Part shown: positions 12,451 through 23,642 of the stretch, one piece after another
Layout of the letters: each line of letters begins with the position of its first letter
Position numbering within the stretch: the first letter of the stretch is position 1
From: Melastoma dodecandrum
Taxonomy: Eukaryota > Streptophyta > Magnoliopsida > Myrtales > Melastomataceae
Length of the DNA stretch: 64,000 bases
Assembly (NCBI GenBank): GCA_029817715.1
Contig: JARUPY010000265.1
Coordinates: forward strand, 40,994 to 104,993
Direction of reading: 5' to 3'
Notes under the pieces: model-generated
Databases searched by the model: none
Seen by the model: the letters and a program-made list of their open reading frames with translations, nothing else
Told to the model about the DNA's origin: nothing
Position numbers and translations under genes: made by a program

Positions 12451-12826
12451 TTCTCCTCGCTTTCCAACCCTTCCTCCTCCCTCATCAAAGTCCTACTATT
12501 CCACTCGGACGCGACGACCCATGTCAACAACAAAAAAATGGTGTTGATCCAATCAGGGGTGGGAATCGGATACGGGTCGGATATGGGGTCGTATTGTGTT
12601 CCGAGGAAGCTTCGTTGGAGTGCGGCTTGGGGCGGAGGATGGGGAGGATCAATTTCGGACAGTTCTCGGACGCTTGCTCATTGATGGCCAGAGAAGGAAA
12701 GCTGGGTAATATGAAAATAATAATAAAACATTCGATGCCACGACACACGAATCCCTCGACCGAGGTTGTCTTGTCTGCTGGAATCATCCCCTAATCGGAC
12801 CGGTAAAGATTTCTTTAACGGCGTAT

Positions 12827-12832
12827 TATAAA
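12827..12832 (+). promoter_or_regulatory. TATA box of the small gene at 12913
   Basis: TATAAA in an AT-rich context, 81 bp upstream of the ATG at 12913 and inside the 462-bp region shared with the divergent NIPA gene. Confidence 0.5.
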
Positions 12833-12912
12833 GTAAAAAACAGAGTCTTTTCCTTAAACCCTCGTTTCTTTCAGACCCAAAACCAACCTCATCCTTTTTA
12901 TCGCCGGCCGCC

Positions 12913-13203
12913 ATGGGCCTCCTCTCCTGGTTCAAGGGTCCGCCGAAGTCCTCCACGACCGACGCCAACTCCGCCCCTCCTCCCCAGGAACCCGCCCCAG
13001 TAGCCGGCCTGAACGGCGCCGTCGAGGTCCCCCGTCCCCCCCAGCTCAAGGTCACCGTCTTCGAGTTCGGGTCCGTCGCCGCGACCACCGACAAGGTAAC
13101 CATCGCGGGGTACTGTCCTGTATCTGACGATCTCGAACCCTGCCGCTGGGCGATCCTCCCAGCCTCCGGAGATGACGCCCCACAGTTCCGGGTCGTGTTC
13201 TAG
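12913..13203 (+). CDS. Small conserved plant protein of unknown function (96 aa)
   Basis: Single exon of 96 residues. The start lies in a good plant context (GCCGCCATGGGC). The protein begins MGLLSWFKG, has a proline-rich spacer, then GAVEVPRPP, TVFEFGSVAA, KVTIAGYCPVSDDLEPCRW and ends APQFRVVF. I recognise this pattern from a small plant-specific family of uncharacterised proteins, about 95 aa, with a conserved YCPVSD-x-LEPCRW core holding two cysteines. There is no signal peptide or membrane segment. It is complete. It is transcribed away from the NIPA gene and may share its regulatory region. No function is assigned. Confidence 0.8.
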   Translation: MGLLSWFKGPPKSSTTDANSAPPPQEPAPVAGLNGAVEVPRPPQLKVTVFEFGSVAATTDKVTIAGYCPVSDDLEPCRWAILPASGDDAPQFRVVF

Positions 13204-14392
13204 GCCTGGTGGCGTAATAAGGTTGTGACTCTGTTGATTGTGATGTAATCTGAAGGTTTGTGTGATGAATTGCATTAATTGTGAGAACTGCGAAAGGTTT
13301 AGTTGGTAATTGGCGATTCGTTGAATCTGATGGTTGGAAATGTTGGTTGTTTGCGGTGTCGAGCCTGCTCGAGCTGCTTTCCGGACGCACTGCTTAATGG
13401 GGCACTTTAGTTAGTCTTATGACACAATGACCAGGAGGTCTATGCAGAGGATGTGATGGTTTCCGTGAAACCTGCTTGCGGACGCAGCCTGCAGGGTCCG
13501 AAGAACAGAGAAACCCATGATTTTGGAATTCAATTCAAGAACTGGCATCAACCGTAATTCCTGAGGAAATCCAATCCGGTGCAGTCCAAGTTAGGCTGAG
13601 TGCTAGCCACGGTGAGAGAGGAGCGATGCCGGCTCGAGGATGAGCATGCGGGATGAAACATCTCTTCACTCGGATTCACACAGGTCGGCTCTGTATTTGA
13701 CATAACCTGAGACTTGGACGAAACTCTACACCAAGTAAAGCCAAGAACAGACATGACAGAGACGAAAACAGGGTAGTATTAACTAATTCTTGGCTTTGTT
13801 ATTAGAAAAGAGAAGGATATATCTTCTTGTTTCCAAAACCAAAGCAAGTCGTCTGTTGCTGAATATATTCTGATAATATTTTCCTCATATAAAAGATTTG
13901 AGAATCCGCAGAAACAGGAAAGTAGCCAAAGTCCTCCAGGCTGAGTCGGCTGTGCGTGCTTTGGGGTCGGTGGTGAATTTTATCTCGCAAAAAATCTTCT
14001 CTCTCTTTATTTTCTCTCCCACCCTTCCATGCAAAACAAAAATTTGTAGTAGACAGACAGAGACAGACATCATCGTTGTCTCGTCTCCTTGTTGTTTGTC
14101 TTCATCTACTCCCGCGCTTCCCCCTTCTCCCCACTTTTCCCGCGCTTCATCTCTTCGCCCCTCTGTCCAGTGGTGATCGGTGTTGGGTTGGTGAGTTGAG
14201 CTAAGTCGGTGTTTCTAGTTTTGGATTTTCTTGCTGTTATTGTCTTGTTTTCTTCTTGGGGGGAATGTTTTCTTTGATGTTATTGTCGTCTTCTTGCTGT
14301 AGAAACGCTCTGTTCGGTGAGCGCCTGGAGGTTGTTGTCTGTTTTGGTAGTAAGTTTAGTTCGGGTTTCTGGTTTTTTCTTAGGGTGGTAGG
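13204..14392. other. Intergenic and CLASSY promoter / 5' UTR
   Basis: No gene seen. From about 13990 to 14160 the plus strand is rich in CT and TC tracts typical of plant promoters and leaders, in front of the CLASSY start at 14393. Confidence 0.45.
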
Positions 14393-17300
14393 ATGGTAGA
14401 GATGGGGCGGAGGGACGTGCCGGTGCGGAGGCGGGCTCGGAAGCGGAGAATGATGATGAATGGCGGAGTTTCTGGCCAGAGGAAGAGGAAATTTGATGAC
14501 ACCAGAAATCAGGAGAAGGCTAGGTGTTCCTCTGGAAGGCGAGGGACTTCGAGTGTGGACCCGAGGTCTGGATGCGGGGACGAAGATGATGTGAATGGAG
14601 CATCCGTGAGTTGTTCACGGGAGCGGAAGAGGAAGCGCATTGGACTCATGCGACGTGTCAAGAGAAAGGCGGGAAAGATTACGGGTATTGTTGATTGTGG
14701 TGTCGAGGATAGTTCTGCTGTTGACAAGGTGGTAATAGATGAAGCTGCGAGTTATGCCGGTGAAACACAAGGAACTCAAGCGTCTTCATGCGTACTGCGT
14801 CGCAATAGATCACGAACGGGTAAGCCGTTATCGGGTACGAAGAAGTCCAGAGCTATCATGCCAGAGGATTTAATTCTGATCGATGACAGTGACAACGATG
14901 AGGATGATGGAGATGAAGACGTGGACAATTCTGCAGTTTTAGGGGACACTGAAGACAAAAGCAATAAAAGTGGCTTGGGCTTGAACTTTTCTGTGGATGA
15001 GGGGATTGAGATGCGGCATAGGAATATACCTGTGGCGAAGCGAACCCGGCAGCAGATCAGAATGCTGAGCGATGAAGTTTTTGGTGAAGGGCGGAAGTCG
15101 AAGGGGATATTGCACGGTTCTTCTAAGTCAAGCCCGGAGATTATTGATGTTTATGATGATGGTTCTGCGGATGATTCTCAAATTATTAAACTGGCCGGTG
15201 AAGTTGAGGAGAAGACTGGTGATTCCTTGGGAAGCTTTGCGAGATCAGGTATAGCACATCGAACAAGATCACAAGTCGCAGACTCAAACGAGTTCATGTC
15301 TGCTGATGTTGAGGGGGCCAAGGATTCTGAGGAGTTGCCACTAATTTGCTCCAGCGAGGAAGTGAATGTTGTGAGAAACAAATGTTACCTTGTCGATGAG
15401 TTTGGGAATTTGTATCCTGAAGATGAGGCAAATTCAACTTTGGTCGAGAAGGGCGGGAGAGATGAAACAGTGGGGAGAAAAATGTCCTCTGGCAAAAACA
15501 ATAAGAGGCACAGGGAGGTGGAAGATAACTATGAGGATGGGGAGGATGTGGTAACAGGTGGTGCCGATGAGGAGGATTTGGTAGATCAAGGAAGCAGAGA
15601 GGACGAAGCTAATGAAGCTGATTCATATGAGCACACTTCTCTTCATTTTGAGGGGGACAAGGATTCTGAGGAATTGCCATGGATTTGCTCCAGCGAGGGA
15701 GTGCATGTTGTGAGAAAGAGATGTTATCTGGTCGATGAATTTGGGTATTTGTATTCTGAAGATGAAGCGATTTCCACTTTCGTTGAGAAAAGAGAGGGTA
15801 ATGAAACAGATGCTGGAAATAATAGTCAGGAGGATTGGGTTATGATTCAAGATTATGATGGTGAGGATGATTATGACGGTGATGGTGATGACAATGATGA
15901 AGATGAGGAAGTAGATGATGATGGTGGTGGTGATGGTGTCACTGATAACAACGAGGAGCGGGAGGAAGGGGATGACGATAACCGTGAAGATGATCTGATG
16001 AAATATAAGTCTGCATATGTTGAGGAAGGAGGCAATTATGAGCAGCAGCTGCCGTCGTACTCTAGTGAAAACAAGAATGGGCGTAGCATGGATCATACTG
16101 CAAGTGTCTTAAGACATCGAATGTGGGACTGTGTTGCACGCCGGACCAGGTCACATTTCAAAAGGACGAGGAGTGATACTATGAAGGCTGGAACATTCGG
16201 AAATCCTTTCTGTCTGGATAGTGAAGATGATGATCAGAAGAATGCTTTAACTGATGATAGTAGCAGCGGTGAATCTAATAAAAGAAGGGTAAGTTCTGCA
16301 AGTAAAGCTGGAGTCAAGTCAATGCAGAAATCGGAAGGCAGAGATGAAGAGCACTGGGCGCCAGCTGACAGAAAGCCAATCAAGAATGCTGATGGCGCTG
16401 GGAAAATTCACCTGACTAATTCTGCCCGTGTAAAAGGAGATAAATTGAAGCAGAAAATCGATGGGCATGGTCAAGAGAACGTCACTCCATCCAAGAGGAA
16501 GCACATTCAACGTGCTTGTGATGCTAGGAAAGTCTTACTTGAAGCAATTTGGAGCCAGCGAGATACCTTGCGTGAAAGTATGAACATTGGAACTCATAAA
16601 GTCGCAAGAATTACAAGTCGGTTATTTACCTTTGGAGAGGAGGACTCAGAGCCTCCCGAAAAATCCGAGGCCGAATTAGAAATGGAGAAGCTTTGGATGG
16701 AATTCGACTTCTGTCTTAGATCTTGTGAGCTAGAATATGGAAACACGGACATCTTAAGGACGACGGCAATGGTTTAGAATTTATCTGTTTACTTGCCTTT
16801 TACATTTTGCTTAACAAGTTTCCCTTAGTTTCAGTTCATTGCTGGATTCATTACTCCAGTGCGATCTTAAAGGTAAAAAAGTGGGTAATCTTCCTTGCTT
16901 TTTTGTGGTGGACTCAGGTTGAAAATAAGGATCTGCAGCAACCCAAATTTGACGATCCTTGCCTTCGCGGGGTACACGATGCCTATCTTGATGAGGAGAT
17001 CGGATATAGATGTAGACATTGCACCTTCATCATACAAGAAATCCGCGACGTGGTGGTGCCATTTGTAAGTTCTCTGATTTTCCAGAATGTCGATTTTCTG
17101 CTGGTTACTTTTCATGCCAAAATCATTTTTGTAGGATCCGATCATCAGTTGTAACTTTAGTGCGTCTTGTTGGAAGGATTGTTTGATTTTGACATTTGTG
17201 CATATGTTCTTTGAAGTTGCAAAGTTTGCAGGTTTAGGGGGTTGTTTACTGAGAACTTTCAGTCGGTGAATCTTTGTAAGTAGCTCTCAGCATTTTCTTT

Positions 17301-19170
17301 CTTCAACTTGCAGAGGAAAGATCCTGTAGAAAGGTGCGTGAAGAGAGACAACAGAAGAGGGGATGATGACTTCCTCCGCAAGCTCCCGAATGAAAACAAA
17401 ATCAATGACCCTAGTCATGGTTGTCCCTCTAACCGCGATGGCACAGTCTGGGATTTGGTTCCGGGTGTGAAAAGCTCCTTATATCCTCACCAGCAAGAGG
17501 GTTTCGAATTCATATGGAAGAACATCGCCGGGGCAGTCAATCTTTCTGAAGTGCGTAGATTGAAAGAATCTAATGAGGGGAGCGGATGCATCATATCTCA
17601 TGCTCCCGGAACCGGCAAAAGCCGTTTGGCGATAGTTTTCCTTCAGGCCTATCTTAGATTCTTTCCAGATTGTCGGCCAGTTATCATTGCTCCTAAGAGT
17701 ATGCTACTCACTTGGGAACAAGAGTTCAAGAAGTGGAATGTTCATATCCCTTTCCACAATCTAAACAACGTCGAGTTATCTGGGAAAGAGGACGTGGAAG
17801 CTCTGGGTATCCTCGCGAGGTTAAATAGCGGCAGCCCACGCCAAGAGATCTTGAGAATGGTGAAGATTTATTCCTGGAAATGTCAGAGCAGCGTCCTCGG
17901 CGTAAGTTACAACCTTTTCGAGAAACTGACGTTGGGAAGGAATACAAAGGAAGATGACCAGTCGGAAGGCAAGGTTCTTTTGAAGCTTCCCGGTTTATTA
18001 GTGCTGGACGAAGGCCATACCCCCAGAAACAATGACAGCCTCATATGGCAGGCGCTGTCGAATGTCAGAACGCAGAAGCGCATCTGCCTCTCTGGAACTC
18101 CATTCCAGAATAACTTTGACGAGCTTTTCAACACCTTTTGCATGGCAAGGCCTGGATTTTCCTCAACCATATCACTCAGAAATAAAGGTGATGGCACGAG
18201 AAGGCGCGGTCGCAAACCTAATGTTGTCAAAGCTAATTGGGCAAACCTCACCAACTCTATATGTGATAACAACATCAAGGAGCTGGAGAAGCTGAAGGCC
18301 ATGATTTCGCCATTTGTCCACGTCTACAAGGGTAATGTTCTTCAGGAGACACTTCCTGGGCTGAGCCAGAGGGTTGTTTATCTCCGACCGGGTTCCTTGC
18401 AGAAGAAACTTCTTCAAACCGCGAACTTTATTCGAAATGTAATAGAAAGAAGGCACCTTGTTTCTTTAATATCAGTGCATCCGTCATTGCTGCTGCAGCA
18501 CACTTCGCCCATGATCATGGGATTGTTCCCTGGGATAAGGGAGGAGCTTCAAGGGACGAAACTGACAACCCAGGATAGTGCCAAGATGAAATTCCTGATA
18601 GAATTCCTCCGACTCGCGGATGCATTGAAGGAGAAGGTCTTGGTATTTAGCGATTACCTTGATCCCCTGATGTTCCTGAAGGATCAGCTTAACTCCTGCT
18701 TCGGCTGGACCGAAGGGGAGGAGATACTCTACATGGAAGGGAAACTGGACGTGAGACAGCGGCAGGCCAGCATTAGCACATTTAACGATGAAGACAGCAA
18801 GGTTAAAGTGTTGTTGGCATCTACTAGAGCTTGTTGTGAAGGTATAAGCTTGGTAGGCGCTTCGAGGGTCATCTTGCTGGATGCGGCATGGAACCCGGCT
18901 GTCCAGAGGCAGGCCATTAGCCGGGCTTATCGGATAGGACAGAAGAGATTTGTGTATGTGTATTACCTCATAACTCACGAGACAATCGAGGAGGAAGTGT
19001 ACCGGCAACAGGTGAATAAGGACCGGCTGTCCAATATGGTATTCCCTCTGGACAACAAAGGTGATGGTTTCGACGAGCATCCCAATTCAACCAATGCGCC
19101 AGAAGATAAAGTCCTGCTTGAAATGCTTGAGCACTCGACCATAGCAGATTCAATCGAGAAAGTTGTATAG
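14393..19170 (+). CDS. CLSY: SNF2-type chromatin remodeller, CLASSY 3/4-like
   Basis: Three exons, 14393-16771, 16918-17064 and 17314-19170, join in phase to about 1460 aa. The N-terminal half is charged and low-complexity, with Asp/Glu runs near 15840-15990 and basic RKRK patches. The short second exon carries DEEIGYRCRHC, the cysteine motif before the helicase domain. The SNF2 helicase follows: LYPHQQEGFEFIW, SHAPGTGKSRLA (Walker A, about residue 937), VLDEGHTPRN (motif II, about 1074), LSGTPFQNNFDELF, and C-terminal VLLASTRACCEGISL and SRAYRIGQKRFVYVYYL. DEGHTPRN and the overall layout mark the CLASSY subfamily, which brings RNA polymerase IV to chromatin in RNA-directed DNA methylation. 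Length is close to Arabidopsis CLSY3, so 3/4-type is preferred over CLSY1/2. An internal duplication lies in exon 1. The alternative start at 14402 would remove only three residues. Confidence 0.92.
15310..15815 (+). repeat. Internal duplication in the CLASSY N-terminal region
   Basis: Two copies of an about 55-residue block, at about 15310-15475 and 15645-15810. Each has KDSEELP-ICSSE, then CYLVDEFG-LY-EDEA and STFVEK or STLVEK. The DNA copies are similar but diverged, so the duplication is not recent. Confidence 0.8.
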
Positions 19171-19339
19171 TATAGTAGCCCAGATAAATGTTTCAGGGTA
19201 TAAACGTTTGAAATTTCAATAAGAGCAAGAATTTTTTTCAACCAATCTTTTTGACTATGCACATCAAAATGATGACTATGTACACTCAATCAGCAGGAAC
19301 CACTTCCTAAAAGAACTGTTCCCTGTCCCGTACCATCTT

Positions 19340-20181
19340 TTAGAGTATGCTGTAGTCATCATCGTTGCCCACTCCTAGGAAGCATAGGATGGAGGCGACA
19401 ATCACAAAGAAAGATGACAGTTCGAAAGCCAGAGCTCCCCAACCGATCACGCCAGCATGTTTCAAGATCGCTGGGATGGCAATGCTCCCGATAGCAGAGA
19501 AGCCAGTTAAGAACTTGGTCGCATTCACCCACCTGTTACAATAAGGAAGAGAGTTTAATGATTTTCTTATTCAATCAAACGGATCAGCATGATGATGAGA
19601 TAATAGGTTAATTAAGCAGAAAAGACTGACGGGCTGTCGGATTCGGAGAAGAGGGATGAACCGTCGGATCCGGCAAAGAAGAGGAGCGGCATAGGAAGGA
19701 GCACGTACATTATCACTGAAAATAATTCACCAAGCGAGTGAAATAACAATCTCTTCGACCCTTCTCAGTAACATGGCTAGCCAGTTTAACAACAGAAGGA
19801 AGTCAAACTAATCTGAAATGAAAATTATGTCCCGATGATTTGCCAAATTCTGGAAGTATCTGATATCTCATTGTGGTAATTCATTTTGCTAAAGCACCCT
19901 AGTCATGACGAGTACTCCAGTTAAGAAAAATAGCAAACGAAAGTTTTAAGCAGAAGGATCAGTTACCGGTCAACATCGGCCACCAATTATCGTACAACGC
20001 ACACGCCTGAAGAAAGCCAATCAAATACTTTAGCAGGGACTTTGGCAAAAAAGATTGATAGTTCCCTTTACACAAACCCTACCAAGATCTGCAGCACAAC
20101 CCCTCCAGAGACCAGGATCGCCAAGAGAGCGAGTTTCCCCGTGTGCAAGCATGTCCGTAGATGACCCGGGATGTCGGCCAT
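19340..20181 (-). CDS. VPS55: Vacuolar protein sorting 55 (VPS55) homologue, one-base frameshift
   Basis: Four exons on the minus strand: 20083-20181, 19967-20006, 19632-19715 and 19340-19532. Exon 1 gives MADIPGHLRTCLHTGKLAL and LVSGGVVLQIL; exon 2 CALYDNWWPMLT; exon 3 VIMYVLLPMPLL; exon 4 WVNATKFLTGFSAIG and GWGALAFELSSFFV, ending NDDDYSIL. This is the whole of VPS55, a four-span endosomal protein working with VPS68 in late-endosome to vacuole sorting. The spliced length is 416 bp, not a multiple of three. In exon 3 the sequence after PLL runs CTCCTCTCTTTGCC, where the family frame needs one more base (PLLFFAGSD), so one base appears to be missing around 19678-19684. All splice sites and the other exons are intact. 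Either a young pseudogene or a base-calling error. Confidence 0.8.
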
Positions 20182-21186
20182 TTGAGTGATCACGTTCACT
20201 TCATGAACCACTACTCGCCCTGACAGATCTCACGCAAGTAATCTCAAGCTCTATAAATAGGAGAACCAATGTGAGGATAACATCCAGAGCATCGGGAAGA
20301 CGAAAAGCAACAAAAGAACCTCCGTCTCCCCAACTAACTTTCAACAGCTGAGACCAAACCACTTTAAACCATACCAAACCAAACTACACAAAATAAGGAC
20401 TAAAGCAAAGAAGCTACCCTTTTTTAATTTGACAAATTCTTCAAGCAAGCGATGAATAGCTTTTTAATTGCCGCCGTGGAAGATCCCAAAGGACTTCAAG
20501 AAATGTAACCCAAAGTACTTACAATTGAACAATCGTCAAAGAAGTATTCTCAATTATTACACGCGCACCGCCACAAGATCACCGCAACTGTATGCAATTG
20601 GCAGGCTAGAAAAAGAGCCTCCCAAATCCAAGAGAAGGTCCAAATCACAGCCAACGCCAAGCTAAGATCCAATCTTTACATCAACAAACACAACACTTTT
20701 CTCCCGATTCACCAATCCGGTTCCCCCAAATCCGAAAAACCCAACAAGAATTACCTTCAAAATTAACAAACCCAGCTCGAATCCGCCACCTTTCGACCTC
20801 AAATCACGTGCCCACAATTTTCCATGACTTTGACCACACGGAGGAGCTGTTTCGTCAGATGGGTTTCCTTTTTCTGGGGGCAAGGATCGGCGCCTTTCCA
20901 GGAGGGTGGCAATCAGACGAAACTGGTCACTCGAAAAACAGCTGTCTGTCTTTGCGGGTAATGACAATCCGGAAGCTCAACGATTTCAGGGAAAAATATT
21001 CCACGATGGATATTAAGGAGAAATATCGAAAAACGTTGTCGGTTACGTATAAATGAAGGTCATAATCGAAGTAGGTGTCCTAATAGGAATCTCTATAAGT
21101 GTTTTTTTAATGTTTATTCAAATTTTGATTTTATGCTTAAGTTGTATTTGTTTGTAACCCTTGTTGTTATATTGTCTAACAGGAAA
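20182..21186. other. Intergenic; VPS55 leader side and upstream of the mobile-domain gene
   Basis: The AT-rich part up to 20460 is probably VPS55 promoter and leader. Open frames at 20468-20665 and 20662-20967 have no recognisable domain and look spurious. Confidence 0.4.
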
Positions 21187-23282
21187 ATGCGTTCAGGATC
21201 AAGAAACACAAGTGTTCTTTATGCTCAAGGAGAGCATCGATCGACGGCTGTATGGGAAGCCGGATATAGTGTGGTATATCAATTCGTGTATTCGTACCTT
21301 CTATACATTATATGTTTCATGTATTTGTACCTTTTCTACTAATTCGTGTTTTATCTACAGAATAAAGTTCTCACTTGCCGTCGGGTAGAGAAATCACTAA
21401 AGGGAGGTGCCACCGATCCTAGGACGGACGTTTACCTCCGTCAAGCAGGATTCTATGGAATGGCTAAGCTTCCGTTCATATCATTGGACTGGGCCATCAT
21501 CACGGCATTGACGGAACGCTGGAGGCAGGAGATGCACACCTTCCATATGTTGCACGGTGAGATGACTATCACCCTTCAGGATGTGGCAATTCAGCTAGAT
21601 TTGCCCGTAGATGGTGATGCGGTGATAGCAGATACATCTGCATCTAATGAGGCGGTGTGTCTAGAGTTGTTGGGCCGGATACCTAGGGATGACTATATTA
21701 GGTTTGGTCGTATTAGACTGAGCTGGCTGGCTGCAAATTTTGGTCAGATCCCTATAGATGCCTCTGAGGAGTTAGTGCAGATGCATACTAGGACATACAT
21801 TTTGCAGCTTATTGGCGGGATGCTATTCACAACGAAGTTAGACAATTTAGTGCACTTATTCTGGTTGCCTCTGCTAGCTGACTTTGAGAGGGCTGGAAAT
21901 TATAGTTGGGGAAGTGCATGCCTTGCGTGGCTTTACAGGAGTTTGTGTAAGGTGGCTCACCACAAGGCATCTCAGATAGAGGGTCCCTTGATACTGCTAC
22001 AGATTTGGGCATGGGATAGATTCCCTCATATAGCACCTCTGAGACTTCGTACCCCATTTGTGGAAGATATGCCTTTGAGCCATCGATGGGCCGTTGCGAA
22101 AGATGTACGCACAGTGTCCACCCATGTACTTTCCTCCTACAGAGAGGCATTTGATAGGCAGAGCATGGATCAGGTAAACTTCTACAACTAACAAATTCAT
22201 TTGTTTATATTGAACTCTTCTCACACATTCACATTGATATATGCAGATTATTTGGCATCCTTACCCGGATGAGTTTGTAGCCATGCTTCCTGATTACGGC
22301 CGATCTGGTGAGGCTTTCTGGCGTGCAAGAGTTCCTCTGATTTGCTTCTACATCGTGGAGTGGCATTACCCGGATAGAGTGATTCGTCAGTTTGGCGATC
22401 ATCAGCTCGTGCCGGAAGATTGTGACACAAGCAAGGCACTCCACCGGATAGATTTACGCGGGAAGACCATGAACAACTGGAGAGAGATCCATCGAGTGTT
22501 TGTCGAGCAGTGGGAAGATCGGATTAACAAGGTCGTGCCACTATTTTGGGAGTCTCCCGATAGATACTCAAAATGGTATGCCAAGCACACCAGGCAGCAC
22601 ATATCGCACACCGGCTCCATGCTAGGCACATTGGTAAGTCGTTTATGATTTTCTCATTCATTTGTTAGCTTTACCCTATATTCTTGATGTAGATGAAGAA
22701 CTTCCGAAAGATAAAGCTTCGGTCTGACCAGCCGTAACTCATTACTCTTGCTAAGGAGTCTATGGAAATGATGCGGGAGTATGCACCGGTAAGATTGTAT
22801 GGTCGTACCGGCTGGTTGGAAGATCAACCTGCATACGAGTTCATCCTGCAAGGTGGACAGCATATGGAGGAGGAAGATCATCCTCATCATTTGGACGTTG
22901 CGGAAGAGGAGCATGAACATGAGGAGGAGCCACGGACATACGACGACCCCGTATTTGACGAGGAGGGCCATGAAGTGCGAGAAGGCATGCTCATCTCACA
23001 AGTTTCTCACATTTATGGCGATTACATCGAGGTTGGGTCCAGTTCTACACCCGGAGCTCCGATTAAAGGGGGGTAAGTCCTTCGATTTAAGATTGATTTA
23101 AACTTTCGTAACTCAACTAATATAACTTCTTCAGGTACGACCATTTGCAACAAGGAGAAGAAACTTCTCAAATTACTCAACTGTACCCGGATATTTCATC
23201 GGAGCAGCCTCAAGTTCCAGAAGTTCCCGTCATCAGGCCTTATGTTAGGAGGAAATCGACAAGGCGTAAGGAACATTACTGA
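21187..23282 (+). pseudogene. Plant mobile domain (PMD, MAIN/MAIL-like) gene with one premature stop
   Basis: Five exons join in phase: 21187-21270, 21361-22173, 22247-22633, 22693-23072 and 23135-23282. They would give 603 residues apart from one in-frame TAA at 22735-22737. Exon 1 has EHRSTAVWE. Exon 2 has the PMD core: DPRTDVYLRQAGFYG, LDWAIITALTERWRQE, HTFHMLHGEMTITLQDVA and LDLPVDGDAVI. Exon 3 continues with RARVPLICFYIVEWHYPDRV and QFG. This is the aminotransferase-like plant mobile domain, found in MAIN/MAIL1 proteins and in proteins carried by Mutator and gypsy elements. It may be a host gene or a former transposon passenger. The stop follows DQP and could come from CAA by C-to-T. If translated as is, the product is 442 aa with a near-complete PMD core. 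The first-exon start is uncertain. Confidence 0.7.
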
Positions 23283-23481
23283 TATGGAATTTGGACATTA
23301 GACTTTGTACGTTAGATGTTGGACGTTATGTATGGACGTTGGCTTTGTTATTGGATGTTGGATTGTTACGAAGTTGGGTGTTGGATGTATGGATGTTATC
23401 AACGGATAGTTTCGAAGTTAGTTTGGTTATTTGTATTTGTTGAAACAGGGTTTCTAAAGTTATTCATAGCATTATTGTATT

Positions 23482-23545
23482 GCCAGACAGGGGCGGCCCC
23501 TTGTGTTATTCCAATGAGGGGCGGGTTTCCAAAACTCGCCCCTTA
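23482..23545. repeat. GGGGCG...CGCCCC hairpin-forming repeat, left of the retroelement
   Basis: A palindromic segment AGGGGCGGGTTT...AAACTCGCCCCTT, with a second GGGGCGGCCCC just upstream, lies about 100 bp left of the retroelement. A similar motif lies right of it at 34409-34465. Confidence 0.4.
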
Positions 23546-23642
23546 TAGCATTCCAAAAGGAGAGGGGGGGATAGGGGGGAATGGCCTAAGGTAGAAGGTG
23601 GGACGGCCTAAGTGTTGAAGGGGGGACGGGGGGAGTGACCCG

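Noticed and set aside
15623..16096. 157-codon minus-strand frame rich in Ile and hydrophobic residues
   Set aside because: It is the antisense shadow of Asp/Glu codons in the acidic part of the CLASSY gene.
18484..19080. 198-codon minus-strand frame
   Set aside because: Antisense shadow of the helicase C-terminal lobe of the CLASSY gene.
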